In this document: piece by piece, positions 35,445 through 47,713 of the stretch
Numbering within the stretch: position 1 is the stretch's first letter
How the letters are laid out: the number at the start of each line of letters is the position of its first letter
Source of the DNA: Vanessa cardui
Taxonomy: Eukaryota; Arthropoda; Insecta; Lepidoptera; Nymphalidae
Direction of reading: 5' to 3'
DNA: 64,000 nt
Assembly (NCBI RefSeq): GCF_905220365.1
Contig: NC_061129.1
Span: forward strand, 9,486,803 to 9,550,802
Made by a program: the position numbers and the translations under genes
Notes under the pieces: generated by a model
Told to the model about the DNA's origin: nothing
The model's input: the letters and a program-made list of their open reading frames with translations, nothing else
The model's database searches: none

Positions 35445-38400
35445 ATGCCTAATAATTATAATAATTCAAGAAAGTACAGTGACAATTTAGAAAAAACATC
35501 GGTAAATTTTATTACGCCTAACCGTAAATTCGCAAAACAATATTTGATATTTATTATTTAATATTATTATTATTATATAATATATTATAATTAGTCAAAT
35601 AATATGTATTAAATAATTAATGTGTATTCTAAGGTAAAAGATACAAGTGACGATGCCATAGATTTGGATGATGTTCTCCCAAAGATTGGTGAATTTGGAA
35701 TATATCAGAAGTTTCTTTTGTGGTTCGTGTGCTTGCCCGCTTGTCTACCGTGTGGATTCTGTGCATTTAATCAACTATTTATGACCGACACGCCTGATCA
35801 CTGGTGCAAAGTTCCTGAATTGGAAAATATGACCCAAATTAATCGAAAAATGTTGTCCATTCCTCGTAAGGTAAAATGTAAGAAACATACTTGTGCACTT
35901 AAAGTATTTTACCTTAATAAGTTTCAATTTTTAGGAAGATAACAACGCAACTTTCGAAAGATGTTTACGATATTCGGTTAATTGGACAGAATTATTAAAA
36001 ACCAATCAAAGACCGTTGGAAGTAAATGAAAGTTGGCCAGTGGAACCATGTTTTGACGGATATGAGTATGATAAAACTGAAGTAAAATCCTCAATTGTAA
36101 TTGATGTAAGTTTTATCTATACTTTGTTTATAAATTAAACAATCATAACCATAAATTACCAATGTAGTCGATTTAATAAAATAATTGTGTTGTATAATCT
36201 CTTTATTTAGAAAAACTGTAATTATTATATTACTCTACGGCCAACGGAAATTTGTTTATACAGATATTTTTAATTTTTTAGTTCGATTTAGTTTGCGAGT
36301 ACGATGTATATCCTACCCTTGGATTAGTGGCTTTAAACGTCGGAGGACCTATAGGTGTATATTCTTTCGGCTTATTAAATGACCGGATAGGACGTAAAAA
36401 ATCGTTTTTCGCCTGCTTATCGACACTCCTACTTGGTAGTGTAATGACAGCGTATGCCCATGAATATTGGTTTTGGGTAGTAGCAAGAATAATTGTCGGC
36501 TTAACTATACCCGCTGTTTATCAAATACCATTCATCATTTGTGAGTATTACTTTTTTATTTGAGATCAAGGAGTATTCTTCCCCTAACCCTACCTCGTTA
36601 ACTAATGAACTTTAATGCCGTGGCTCGTTTTCTATACGCTACAAATACTTATTTTTTAAAAGGACATTCAAAATTAAGTATTTTTTTTATTAGGACCCGA
36701 GATGTTATGTCACTTTTGCTTTTATACTGACTCACTCACTTGTCAAATTAAAAATTAACATTTTACGGACGATTAAATGATTATTGAGCCTATTCAAATT
36801 AGGCCATTTTAGATCTCCACTTTAGATCATTGTATTCATGGTAATGAAATCACCGAAAAAGGTTATTTTCAAATACTTATATTTTTCAGCTCTAGAATTA
36901 GCAGGACCTAATTACAGATCTTTTGTTACCGTAATGACTTGTATATTCTATACTCTGGGTTTAATTTTACTATCTGGAGTAACATACGTATTACGAGATT
37001 GGAGATCACTAGCACTGGCTACGTCCGTACCGTTCTTTTTTTATTATCTTTACTGGTTTATCTTACCGGAATCTCCAAGATGGTTACTAATGAGAGGGAG
37101 ATTGGAAGAAGCTAATAATATTTTGAAAACGATAGCTAGAATTAATGGCAGAGAATTACCAGAAGAATATACGACTAAACTTCAAAAACAAGTGCTTGAG
37201 CAAAAGGAACACGGGATGAAAGAAAAAAAATCGGCTAGTGTTTTTGCTCTATGCAGAACGCCAAATATGAGACTAAAAACTTTTTTAATTACTCTCAACT
37301 GGTGTGCTTCAGAAATGGTTTATGTGGGCCTCAGTTACTACGGACCTGCTATTGGAAGCAATCAATATATGAGTTTCTTCCTCTCATCAGCCGTAGAAAT
37401 ACCTAGCTATATAGTGTGCTGGGTTTTAATGGATCGAGTTGGACGCAGGTGGCCACTTTGTTTATCCATGGTAATTAGTGGAATATTTTGCATAGTCACT
37501 GTTCTTTTACCAGAAGGTAATATTTTACTTATTATATCTTTCAATAATTAAAATTGTTTTGTGCAAAGAAAATCCTTGTTAGTTTATATACGTTTTTTTA
37601 CAGTGTATAATAAATGTTTATCAATTCATTTTTAAATTTATTTCAGGATAACATTTTTTACATTTATGTTAATTTGTTCCAGATGCCGAAAATGAGACCT
37701 TGATTTTGTTTTTAATATCTAAATGTTTTATATCAGCATCTTTTCTTATAATTTACCCATATGCGGGTGAACTGTATCCCACAGAACTGAGAGGAGTCGG
37801 AATCGGTGCATCTGCTTATATTGGCGGATTGGGATTAATAATAATTCCATTTATTAACTATTTAGTAAGATAATATAATTTTATTTTTCAATATTATATA
37901 CGATCCATAACGTAATGTTGTGAATTGGTATACTTATTATATATCCTAGTTAATGGTCTTTAGGTAAACTTTCATAGACCATACCATAATAAGCAAGTAA
38001 CGAGAGTTAACTATAAAAAACTTATGATATTAGTAATAAACAATATCATGCATTATATTAAATTTTAATGTTTAAGTATAACTTTTTCAATATTATGGGA
38101 ACACATTTAGGCACAATTAATCTTCTACGATAAATTATATATCGATGATTATTATTATTAAGTATGTAAGCACGAAATTCAGGTGAATATTTCCTTATAA
38201 CGTACATTTGTCTAGCTGGGTAATCTCCCACGAGATTTTTAAGTTCTCGTTTAAAGAGTGAGTAATATAAATTCCTTGAAACAAAAAAATATCAAAATTT
38301 TAATGAGTAAATATTTTGAATGTATCTAGTAGATATAAACCTTCCTTTTTATGTGTAAAACAAACACACATTTTAGACATTTTATGAAATTGATATCAAA

Positions 38401-39319
38401 CACATACTTACAGTAACAATTTCTGTTATTGCAAAAATAATGTGTTTTCCTTAATTGAATATTCTTACTTAGGGAACCAGTAATCTAGTATTACCCTTGG
38501 TGCTCATGGGTGCTGTGTCGGTTGTCGGTGGGATAACAGCTCTACGCCTGCCAGAAACATTGCACTGTCCGTTACCTCAAACTGCTGAAGAAGGAGAAGA
38601 ATTCGGAAAAGACTGGACTTATAAGGATTGTTTCGCTTGTGGAGGCCAAAGGTAATTTTTTTTTAATTTCTAATAGTCTAATGCGAAAACTCTGAGATAA
38701 GTATTGACTAAATCTACACTTGAAACTCTCGACAGTGAAATATCTTTAGATTTTTTCGAAGATATAACTTTTTTATAAATAATTATTAATAACACTGTAA
38801 ATAACATGAATCATAAAATATCAAAAACATTTATTAAAATTGATGCATACTAACGTCAATATTTTCTAGTATTATAACAATTGAAAATTATACTTTATAA
38901 ATTCTACATTAATCTTATACACATTAATAAACTAACATAGGTATAGAATGTTGTAAACCTCAAATAGAGTGGACTAGGAATGTGGCTTATGCAACTTTTT
39001 TCAAGGTTCAATTTAGGTTGCAACATACAATGTCACTTTCGCCTTGATAATTATTTTCTAAAACAGTAATGTTCATCCTATCGAATATTTTATGAGTAAT
39101 GTAGTTTTGTGTTTCTGTTACAGGATCAGCGTAGCAGAGTCGGATTCGTACGAAAACTTAGATCAATTAGAATTAACTCAGGCTCCGTCAGTGGAAGACA
39201 TATTGCCGGACTTGCAGCCTGTGCGTCGAAACTCAATGCGAAAATTGGTTCGCCAAGCCAGCACGTTGGAAACACAACGAGATATAGACGGAAGCTTAAA
39301 AATGACCTATTGGTTTTAA
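35445..39319 (+). CDS. SLC22-family organic ion transporter (8 coding exons, 635 aa)
   Basis: This is a major-facilitator transporter of the organic cation/carnitine type, expected at the plasma membrane. Exons: 35445-35501, 35634-35870, 35935-36105, 36282-36540, 36890-37516, 37683-37864, 38473-38651, 39124-39319; phases close to 636 codons. The first exon encodes only 19 residues, starting MPNNYNNSRKY. It is needed because the next exon has no in-frame ATG. The first membrane helix is at about 35-55. A large extracellular loop with four glycosylation sequons (NMT, NAT, NWT, NES) and paired cysteines follows. Family motifs: DRIGRKK (189-195), PESPRW (301-306) and ELYPTELRG (480-488). The Ser/Arg-rich cytoplasmic tail contains RRNSMRKLVRQAST. 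The insect carcinine and beta-alanine transporters are the nearest type I can name; the substrate is not deducible. The poly(A) signal is at 39487. Confidence 0.9.
36541..36889. other. SLC22 intron 4
   Basis: AT-rich intronic sequence, nothing recognised. Confidence 0.6.
37865..39123. other. SLC22 introns 6 and 7 (around exon 38473-38651)
   Basis: AT-rich intronic sequence on either side of exon 7. No repeat or RNA gene is recognised. Confidence 0.5.
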
Positions 39320-39492
39320 ACGTCTTAAGTGTAGTCACTTTAAGGTTTTTTTTTTATTTAACAACGAATATAAACATATATAAATATGAACATATGCCCG
39401 CGGTGGGTTCGAATTCACTCCTAAAGTAAAATTATATTCTAGGCGATTCGTAAAATAATTACTTAATATTCATACCTTTTTTCTATAATAAA

Positions 39493-40049
39493 CTGTATAA
39501 AAAACGTATCCGTAAATCTGTGCATCATATATATCTAAAAAATATCTATAAAACTAGTTATAAGGCATTATTATAAAACTAAATACATATGTAATTCTTA
39601 AAATAACTATTTTGTGAGATATGAAAAGTTAACCTGTCTTATAAAATTAGAGGGTTCCAATGAAACAGTCGAAAACTTTTCAAATCGTAATAAATAAATA
39701 AAATGTCAAATCAATCAATTGACCAATTAATTTGCAGAATATACCTGCCAAAAATTCAAAGTAATTAATTAACTGAATATTTTTGTCAAACGCTAATGTG
39801 ATTACGAGCCATTTACATCAACATGGCGTGGATCTTAAATTTGTAACAATTAAAATTAATTCCAACAGTTAACCACTAGCAATACCATAAAAAATAATGT
39901 ATTTCGAAAATAAAACTTAATTATTATTGGGTGTCATATATCATTTATTCGATTTTATAATACAGATAATAGAAAATAACGTCACAAATAATATAATCTA
40001 AATGTATCGATACATATTTACACATACAAATTCGCGTTCGCGTTCGAGC
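39493..40049. other. Tail-to-tail 3' regions of SLC22 and MFSD1
   Basis: The SLC22 poly(A) signal AATAAA is at 39487-39492 (+) and the MFSD1 poly(A) signal is at 39944-39949 (minus, seen as TTTATT). The two convergent transcripts end within about 450 bp of each other. No other gene is seen. Confidence 0.5.
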
Positions 40050-43000
40050 CTAAGGTCTATCTGGAATGTTGGTGGTGGGCAGCAGCTGCGCGATGTAGCG
40101 CGAGCGGATGCGGTCGGACTGCAGCTGCGCCGAATCGCGCGCCGGATCGCGCGCCGCCGCCCCGCCCCCCGCCCCACCGCCCGCCGCGTCGCCCTCGTCC
40201 GCGTCCGAGCTGTCCGCGTGCTCCAGCAGGTTAGCCGTCTCGTCGGTGCGAACGCTCGTCCTGGAACATATTTTATGGCGGCTGTACACTCCCGGACGAG
40301 AGATCTTGTACTGTCTCGCCGAGAACTTCACGCGAGTCGAGCTCAACCCTGTACATTCATCGAGAATATGGACGCCTTGGAAGCTGAATGTTAACAAAAG
40401 GAAAGGCACGAGAGTGTACAGTAGTGCTCTCGCCGTCGCTCACGAGGCAAGAGAGACCCTTTGACTCGGGCGCAAAAAACCGCCACGGGAGCGAGAGCAG
40501 GCGAGACACACCGAAACATCAGGAGACTAGGCGAGCGCTATCATGTTCACTCTCGTCCAGGAGTGTACAGCCGCCTTTATGTTAAAGAAATTTACTTTAC
40601 AATTTAAGTGTTAATTGTATTAAATGAAATAATGTTCTCGTTGAACTCTATGTATTATTATTAATCCTTGGTTTATTATTTTTAAAAACACACATAAACT
40701 TTTATAGAAGTAACATAAAACAATTATAAATAAAAAAAATCAATATCTCAATTTCAAAGCTAAACAGAATAGGATCGAATTAGTTACTCAACATTATGCT
40801 GAGTCAACGTCTTTTGTGCTTGCGTATAGAGCAAAATCAGGTCAGTCTTAGTCAACGTTTCGTAGTAATCACCGTGCATTACACAAACAAAACCATAACT
40901 ACGATTAAAACATGTTTTTATAGAAGGAACATAAGAACATTGCTTCATGTGGCACTTATTAGCAGTGTATACACACTTAAGGTAGATACGCGAGTTAGAA
41001 TAACACTTACTTCTTCAAAGCTTCCCTCATACTTGGCGAAAGATTCAGGACGCCCTTATTGGCCGAGTCCAGAATGTAAATGAGGACAGCCGCAATCAGT
41101 GACACTATAAAATTTTATAAATAAATAAATCCATGTTAAGTAAGATATATATAATTTTTATATTTGTGTTCAGATAACCAGGTTTGTGTTAGTTGAGTCG
41201 AAGAACATTAGAACTTACCAAACAAGCATCCCAAGAAAAACATTTCCAGCATTAGATATCCATATTTGTCAACAATCGCTCCGGCCAAAATGATAACGGT
41301 CGCCAAGCCTAAGTTCTGAACTGCTTGACATCTAGCAACAATGATATATTTAAAATAAAGAGAAAGAGACACATATTTGAAAACACAATGCAAGGTTCTA
41401 TAAGAAAATTATCTCAATAAAAGAAATAATACCAAACTCACATTCCAAAAGCAGTACCTAATTGATTCTCTTGAACAATCATAGCCACGAGGGGCCATAG
41501 ACCACTCGCCAGCAATGAGTAAGATATTCCCAATGATACCTGCAAAACATTTACTTCAACTTAGTAACTAAAAGACAAAAAATTAATTTTATACTTAGAA
41601 AAAACATATTTTAAATCTATAACGGTGATTTACATTGAATTTTTAATGAAGATAAAAAAATTATATTTTTATTACATATTTTTTCAATACTTGATTTAAT
41701 TCATATGCCGAGCAAATCGAGAAGGTAAATTTTTGGTTATTATTTAGGAGCTTACAAAAGCTCAACTTGATATTGTCGGCCAAGATATTCAATTCTTTGC
41801 GTTGTTTTCGCTATCTTGAAACGAGAAATAAATTTTGATTTTGTATCGATAACTGTTCTAAGATATGGAAATTGTATAAACATTTTAGGTGCAATAATAT
41901 GCGAAAATCAGCCTTCACGGTTCAGATGCATTATGAAATGACTAGAAATATAAAGCAAAAGGAGCATAATTCTGCCTCGCTCTAAATATTCAATAATTGT
42001 TATAGTACAGAGACACATTTATTAATATATAACAAGATTTTTTGAGTATAGCAAGAGATGAAAATCATAGTACACCAATAGGCTATTTGACAATGCGAAA
42101 AATAAATTGTGAATTATTGTAATCGGTGTATATTATGAGTTTAAAAATGGTTATTTATCAACTAAACTTTAAAATAATACTTAATTTATTAAAAAATCCA
42201 TAAATAAAAATGCATTTTTACAAACGTTTGTCACGTGACACAAAACGCTCCTGATTGGCCGGGCTTATGATGAAGTCACTTTCTTGTAAACTTTGCTTTT
42301 CTACTATATGTACCACAGATTAAAATACAAGAAAGTGACGTCACCGACCCCATTGCAGCGCCATATTGTCCAAGTAGCGTTTTTGCGCGCTATTTAAATA
42401 TGGAATTTTTAATATGATATTTTTCGGCAAATATGTACTAGAAATAAAAACACAACTTTTACTGGGTTCCTTAACTTCCACTAAATAATATAAAATGGAT
42501 TTTAAAAACCAGCCAAATAGCCTATTATAATTTAAATAAATAGGAATTTATTTCAGAAGTCTTACCACTCCAACATAAGGATTGACAAAAGTAAATGCCA
42601 TCAGAAAATGAGATCCAATCGTCGTTATTATACTTAAAATAACCCACATCACGTTCCTGCCAGTCTTATCTATCAAGATTCCAAAGAATGGACTCAGGGC
42701 AGCCGAAAAGAGATATACCATTGAGTTCACTGTGTTCGCGTCTTGCGGGATGAAATCGAATTTACGTTCGAAGAACAATCTAGAAAGCAAACATTTTTAA
42801 TAAGTTAAGAAATTTAAATGATGACGTCATAACTCAAATGAACAACTCAATCCACTTACTTTCCTAAAGCGATGAATGGGAAAATTGCCAAATAATATGC
42901 AACACAAATGACAGATACCAGCCAGAATACCGGCTTAAAATGCAAGACATCTATAAGGTGGAATGGTTCAGCTTTAGCTTGTTCCTCTTGCCGACCCAGT

Positions 43001-45765
43001 ATCCTCTCGGCCCGGTGGTCCATCCATCCCAAAATCAAACCACATATAAGAGATCCCAGACATGTCATTGAAGCTGAAAATGAAATGATTTTATGCACTC
43101 AACTTCTTAAAACATTTTCAAAAATAAATATGAAAGAAATCTAGACCCGAATTCTACTAACAAACTGTCGTCGCAATCGAATCGAAACGTACTCGTTTTC
43201 CTGTTCTACCAACGCATAGACAGGATTAGGATTGAGAACGTATCCTAACCCTTTTATGGCAGTAGAATTAGCTCTTTGAAATTAACTGATTATTGAGGAA
43301 TTGTAATGGGAAAATAAAAATCATATTAAAACATTCGCGTAAAATTGCCGTAGTCTAGTAAGTGTCTGTATTGCTAAATAGTATATCGCGCTTGTGATTA
43401 TGACGGAGTTTATCTATACATCTGTTTAGCGCCGCCACAACGGGCCTGACCCGAGTCGGCACCCATACCCCTAATTCTGTCGTATGCCCTATGTATGGAT
43501 ATCAATGTCTATTAGTCACAGCAATATCAAAAAATATGAAGATGAAGAACATTATTAATAATAATGTATGATAATATATAAGAAACAAACCAATAAACAG
43601 GGCGACACCGAGCTTCTCATAGCCTCCATAATAATTGGCGACCCATCGGTATATGGGTTCCATGACCCAGAAGTTCACAGTACTTCCAAACCTCGAGAAG
43701 GACAGTTGTAATCCGAACACCATATTGAGTTCTTTTCCATTGAACCATAATACCACATAACTGTTCACAGCTACCTGCAACGACTCGCCTCCAATACTAG
43801 AAGTATGTTCAATACATTTTTAAATTAATAAAGGTTCATATTTATTTATACATCATAAAATTATTAAACAAATACAACAATATTTAAAAAAAATGTTTCA
43901 CCCAGATTATGTGCAAGTTCTCCTAAGAGCGTATTAGAATACTAAATTATTAAACAATTATCGGTATCGGCGTTTATATGAAATGGCAGGGTAGGTTGAC
44001 TTATAAATACCACCTTTTATTTCTTATTCCAGAATAGAGGATATGTTATTATATATTGGGTAGTATCAGGCACGTCACTCACCCAAAACATGTATAGGTG
44101 GCAGATGAGCGACAATAACGGAAATGCAACATACAATGATAAATACGCACAAATTTCCATGTATCTTATTTTTGAAAAAAGTAATTAGAATTACAACAAA
44201 ATTCTTATTAATTTTATATTAGATAGTTACAAAAGTGAAGTACAACAGACTGTTGTAGAAGTGTGCATTTACGTTGGCGTTAAAGCAACTATTGACAAGT
44301 TTATTTCATATTATAAACTAACTACCCAGTCCCGGATTCACATGGGTACTAAAGGCTACATAAAATTTTGTTATTAATTTTAATTTAACAATCTTAGTAA
44401 AAACTCATTAAGGAAACTTTAGGGATTTAATGGAAATGCATTAGCAATTGGTAGCTGGTTTCGTACATAAAAAGGGGCGGTACACTTGGCACGGCGGAGT
44501 TCAAATAATAAATTAGTTTGACGGCAACGAAAGTCTCGTAGTAATAGTATTCGTAAGGGTAGCTTAGGAGTGCCCTCAATCATGTTGATAATAGTGCAAC
44601 CTTCACTTCGGAGAAAAGGCAAAAAGGCCTAGGTGTTTTTTTTTTAATGAAACTGTCATAGTCTAAAAGGCCGTAAAGCGACACTGGTCGAGCACCGAAC
44701 TATTCAACATGGACAACAATTACATGTTACGGCCCTCCAAATACATGCCTTATGGGATTTTGGAGGTGTAATACGGAAGCCACAGCCTTTTAAAAGCCTT
44801 GCGTGGTTGTTTGCACTGAAGATCCTGTAAAATTCTCTTTCCACCCTTGAGGCAAGCACTACCAAATATGTGCAGAGCACTAACCACAAATTTTCCCATT
44901 GACTTTTTAATTGAGATATTATCTTTTTATTTATTAAATAATTTGTTAACTAGTTTAAACTAAGACTACTGTTTTAGTATTTAAATTTTGTAGCATTCAC
45001 CAAAAAATATTTATGTATACATATTATCTTAAATGTCTTACAAATGTTTATAAATTGTTTATCCATATTTCATAAAACAATTAACATATCAACTTTTTTG
45101 CTTACCCAAATATGAACCGGCCCAGTATCATCAACCAATATGCATTTATGTAAACACCTAATGCAAACACAACTGCTCCTACAAATACAATAGCCATATA
45201 TATGATTGTTCCTAAACGGATGCCGAAATATCTGTAACAACAGATATAAATTATTAAAACTACATATTTCAATAATAATACCTACTTTGTAATAGTAGCC
45301 ATAAAAATATAATTCATGCATTATTTTCAATAAACCATTGCACAGATAAAATAAATTCCAATCAAAATAAGCTATTCATTTATTTTATCAGAATGCAATA
45401 CAAACCTATCAACGAGATAACCACCAATAAAGCATAATATTACATTTGGCCATGAGTATATAGAGTACAGCAGAGCAAACTGGGATGTATTCAAGTGTGA
45501 ATCATCTTTGAAGTTATCAGCGAGTGCTCCTGGTGTGTCGTAACAAAAGTATGAACCTGGGGCAAAGACATTAAATGTTATTATAACTTAAGAAACATTA
45601 ACATAAATTTACAACCAAAATGACAACATCATCAAACATACCAAAACAAAGGAAGCACATTAATATGAGAGCTATAAATCTATGTACTCTATTTGAAGGA
45701 TGACACCATGAGGTAGGTGCTTCCTGAGTCGCTCCCATAATTCCACTTGATTCAGGATTCTCCAT
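40050..45765 (-). CDS. MFSD1: MFSD1-like lysosomal MFS transporter (10 exons, 516 aa)
   Basis: MFSD1 proteins are 12-helix major-facilitator transporters of lysosomes; vertebrate MFSD1 exports dipeptides. Exons in order: 45642-45765, 45406-45556, 45106-45231, 43591-43796, 42860-43073, 42566-42779, 41442-41539, 41219-41331, 41011-41104, 40050-40260; all GT-AG, summing to 1551 nt. Signature stretches: SYFCYDTPGAL, YSWPNVILCFIGGYL, FGIGGESL, WFNGKELNMVFGLQLS, DHRAERIL, NSMVYLFSA, DKTGRN, QENQLGTAFG and QAVQNLGLA. After the last helix (about residue 430) comes a hydrophilic Gly/Ala/Asp-rich tail with an acidic di-leucine motif E454-TAN-L458-L459. This is the sorting signal class that sends proteins to lysosomes. 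The N-terminus (about 30 residues) has no di-leucine. The gene is convergent with SLC22 and divergent from the ZIP7 gene. Confidence 0.93.
40277..40575. mobile_element. GC-rich MITE-like element with 26-bp inverted ends
   Basis: The left end 40277-40302 starts GGCGGCTGTACACTCC. The right end 40550-40575 is its reverse complement with one mismatch in 26. The element is flanked on both sides by TTTAT (40272-40276 and 40576-40580), a plausible 5-bp target duplication. It is 299 bp long, clearly GC-richer than its surroundings, and holds an internal GAGAGTGTACAG that echoes the ends. It lies in the last MFSD1 intron. It has no transposase; the superfamily is not assigned. Confidence 0.8.
41540..42076. 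other. MFSD1 intron 6, 3' part
   Basis: AT-rich intronic DNA beside the inverted-repeat element at 42077. No exon is seen. Confidence 0.5.
42077..42526. mobile_element. 450-bp element with perfect 13-bp inverted ends
   Basis: It begins AATAGGCTATTTG and ends with the exact reverse complement CAAATAGCCTATT. Inside, 42271-42288 and 42326-42343 form an imperfect inverted repeat around CACTTTCTTGTA. No clear target duplication is visible beyond possible single bases. It has no coding capacity. It lies in an MFSD1 intron and is probably a non-autonomous DNA transposon. Confidence 0.7.
43074..43590. other. MFSD1 intron 4
   Basis: Contains a candidate 125-bp inverted-repeat scrap at 43147-43272 (AATTCTACT at one end, AGTAGAATT at the other) and a GC-richer patch at 43430-43480. 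No exon is seen. Confidence 0.4.
43797..45105. other. MFSD1 intron 3 with a coding-like remnant
   Basis: On the minus strand 44622-44419 is an open stretch of 67 codons with protein-like composition (MIEGTPKLPLRILLLRDF, LLFELRRAKCTAPFYVRN). Its pattern recalls the C-terminus of a retrotransposon reverse transcriptase, but I cannot assign it. The stretch 44640-44900 has no recognised content. The remainder is AT-rich. Confidence 0.35.
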
Positions 45766-47700
45766 TATACTAAAAAATAGCAAGATATCATTAAAACAAA
45801 TCACAAACAAAGACAAAATAATCAATAGTTCTTAACTAATATACATATGTTTACTTATATTGATTAACTATTACGATAATATTGTAATTTTATTATAGCA
45901 ACAATAACAATATATAACTCACACAATGAATATGTTGATTTATTCTTTATATGAAAAAGTTTATAAAAATAACACTATATAGGAACGCAATAATAACACT
46001 ACATGATCTCTTAAGGAATTTACATATTATCTCTGTTTAAAATATGGTATATCTCTTGTAATTGCAATTTATTTTAATCATAAAAAAAAATTAACGAATA
46101 TGGTACGCCAAAACATTTAGAATAATACACTTCACAAGAAATCTGTATAATCAACCCACTTTAAATGTCAAATGTGTCACTTGTCAACATTAAACTATCA
46201 AAAGTATCAAACTGCAGGCAACAAGGACTTCGCCCTGTCTTTACGAGGCTTTATTGAAGATTGATTATTATTTTTATATAATTTTAAATTAACGTATTTT
46301 TTGGGCATTTAATAATGTAATTTTTATTATACAAAAGTTACATAAAATAAAATATCAAGAATGGCAATTTATAGTCAGGGTAAAAAAAATATATCTTATG
46401 CTAAACGTAAATAAATAAAAGTGTAATAAATTACCTAAAGTTATTTTTTTTACATGTTTCCTCTCGATTTCCTACAATTTATGGGAGAAATTGTGTAAAT
46501 GGATGTGTTTAAAAAGATTATGAGGAAGTGCGCGCTATTTGAAGAACTTCAAAGGTAACCTGCTTTTCTGAGAGAATATGATACTAAATAAGAACTTATT
46601 ACCGAGGTGAAATGTCAGATATTATACATGATATGTGACTAGTGAGACTTACATAATTATGTCTCGTTTATGTTTCCACGTAACCTTATAATGATGGACA
46701 AATAAGAAAAGAACGAAAAGATAGATAGTGAAGGTTGTACTCTTAATTAATCGCATATTAAAATTTGTCTAGAACCAATTAAGTAGCCCAGAAACATTCA
46801 TAGGAAAGATTCTCTTAACTTAAACTGGACCGTATACGCGATTTTAAACGAAAGGCTAAGTTCCAATCATTCGTGTTACTCGACTGCATAGTCAGTAACT
46901 CTTTTGTAATGCTTTAAAAAAAAAAAGGAACGATTATATGGGAATGGTTAGGTTTATCTAATATATTGAATTATTATAATTAAATATTATAACATATTAA
47001 GCATATGCATTTGACAAAAAAAAGCTTTTGACTATCGCCAGTTCTTCTTAAGTTAGGGTATTCTCTTTTTCGAACCGGTCGGTGGTAGCGTTTCATTTGA
47101 CTATCAATAAGTGATATAATGCTTCCATATAATGCTTCCATAATGTGGAAAAACAATTAGAGTATGATTTTGTATCCCATGTCCCATAAATGAACTCCAT
47201 GTGCCCCAGGACACCGACAATTTATCGACATATCTATATGTTTTTATTTAAAACCTAAGACCAAGGTAAATCACATGAGTTAAACGATGTCGCAGAATTA
47301 GATAAAAGTACCTTAAAAACTTTATAAGCTAATTAAAATTCTAATTATCCTACCTACGAAGTAACATTAACATTGCCGAAAAATATTTTAATAAACAACA
47401 AAAACATTAACCAAAAATGTATTTGTATAGTTTATATTAGTACCATATTAATTTCAAATTTATCTCATAAATTTGTATACATGTTTATATAATTGTGTAC
47501 ATTAAAATTTACATTGAAAAAAATAAGCAAGCCTTAAAATCTTTATCTTTAAACATCTTTACCAAAAAGTTAAAAGAGAATGTTGATGGTTGCTGACTAG
47601 CAGCCAGCACGCACGTCAATTGTCACACGTCAACAGTTCAGTGACATTGTCATATAAATATAATATTGTTATCTTTTATAATAAGTTTAATTTTGTATAA
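45766..47700. other. Intergenic between divergent MFSD1 and ZIP7 genes
   Basis: Holds both 5' regions. An initiator-like GTTCAGTGAC near 47635-47644 is a possible ZIP7 start site. No other gene is seen. Confidence 0.4.
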
Positions 47701-47706
47701 ATGTAA
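47701..47706 (+). promoter_or_regulatory. AUG-UAA start-stop element upstream of the ZIP7 start
   Basis: ATGTAA lies 7 nt before the first in-frame ATG (47714). If the mRNA includes it, ribosomes initiating here would terminate at once, the minimal form of a uORF. It sits in a different frame from the main ORF. Confidence 0.4.
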
Positions 47707-47713
47707 AAGTGTA

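Noticed and set aside
35622..35942. Open frame that appears to start the SLC22 gene at 35622
   Set aside because: The first codon is GTG and a stop lies just upstream. The true start is supplied by the exon at 35445-35501, and the frame past 35870 is intron.
36838..36889. ATG at 36838 as an internal start of the SLC22 gene
   Set aside because: It lies in the intron just before the acceptor at 36888-36889. The exon begins at 36890 in phase with the preceding one.
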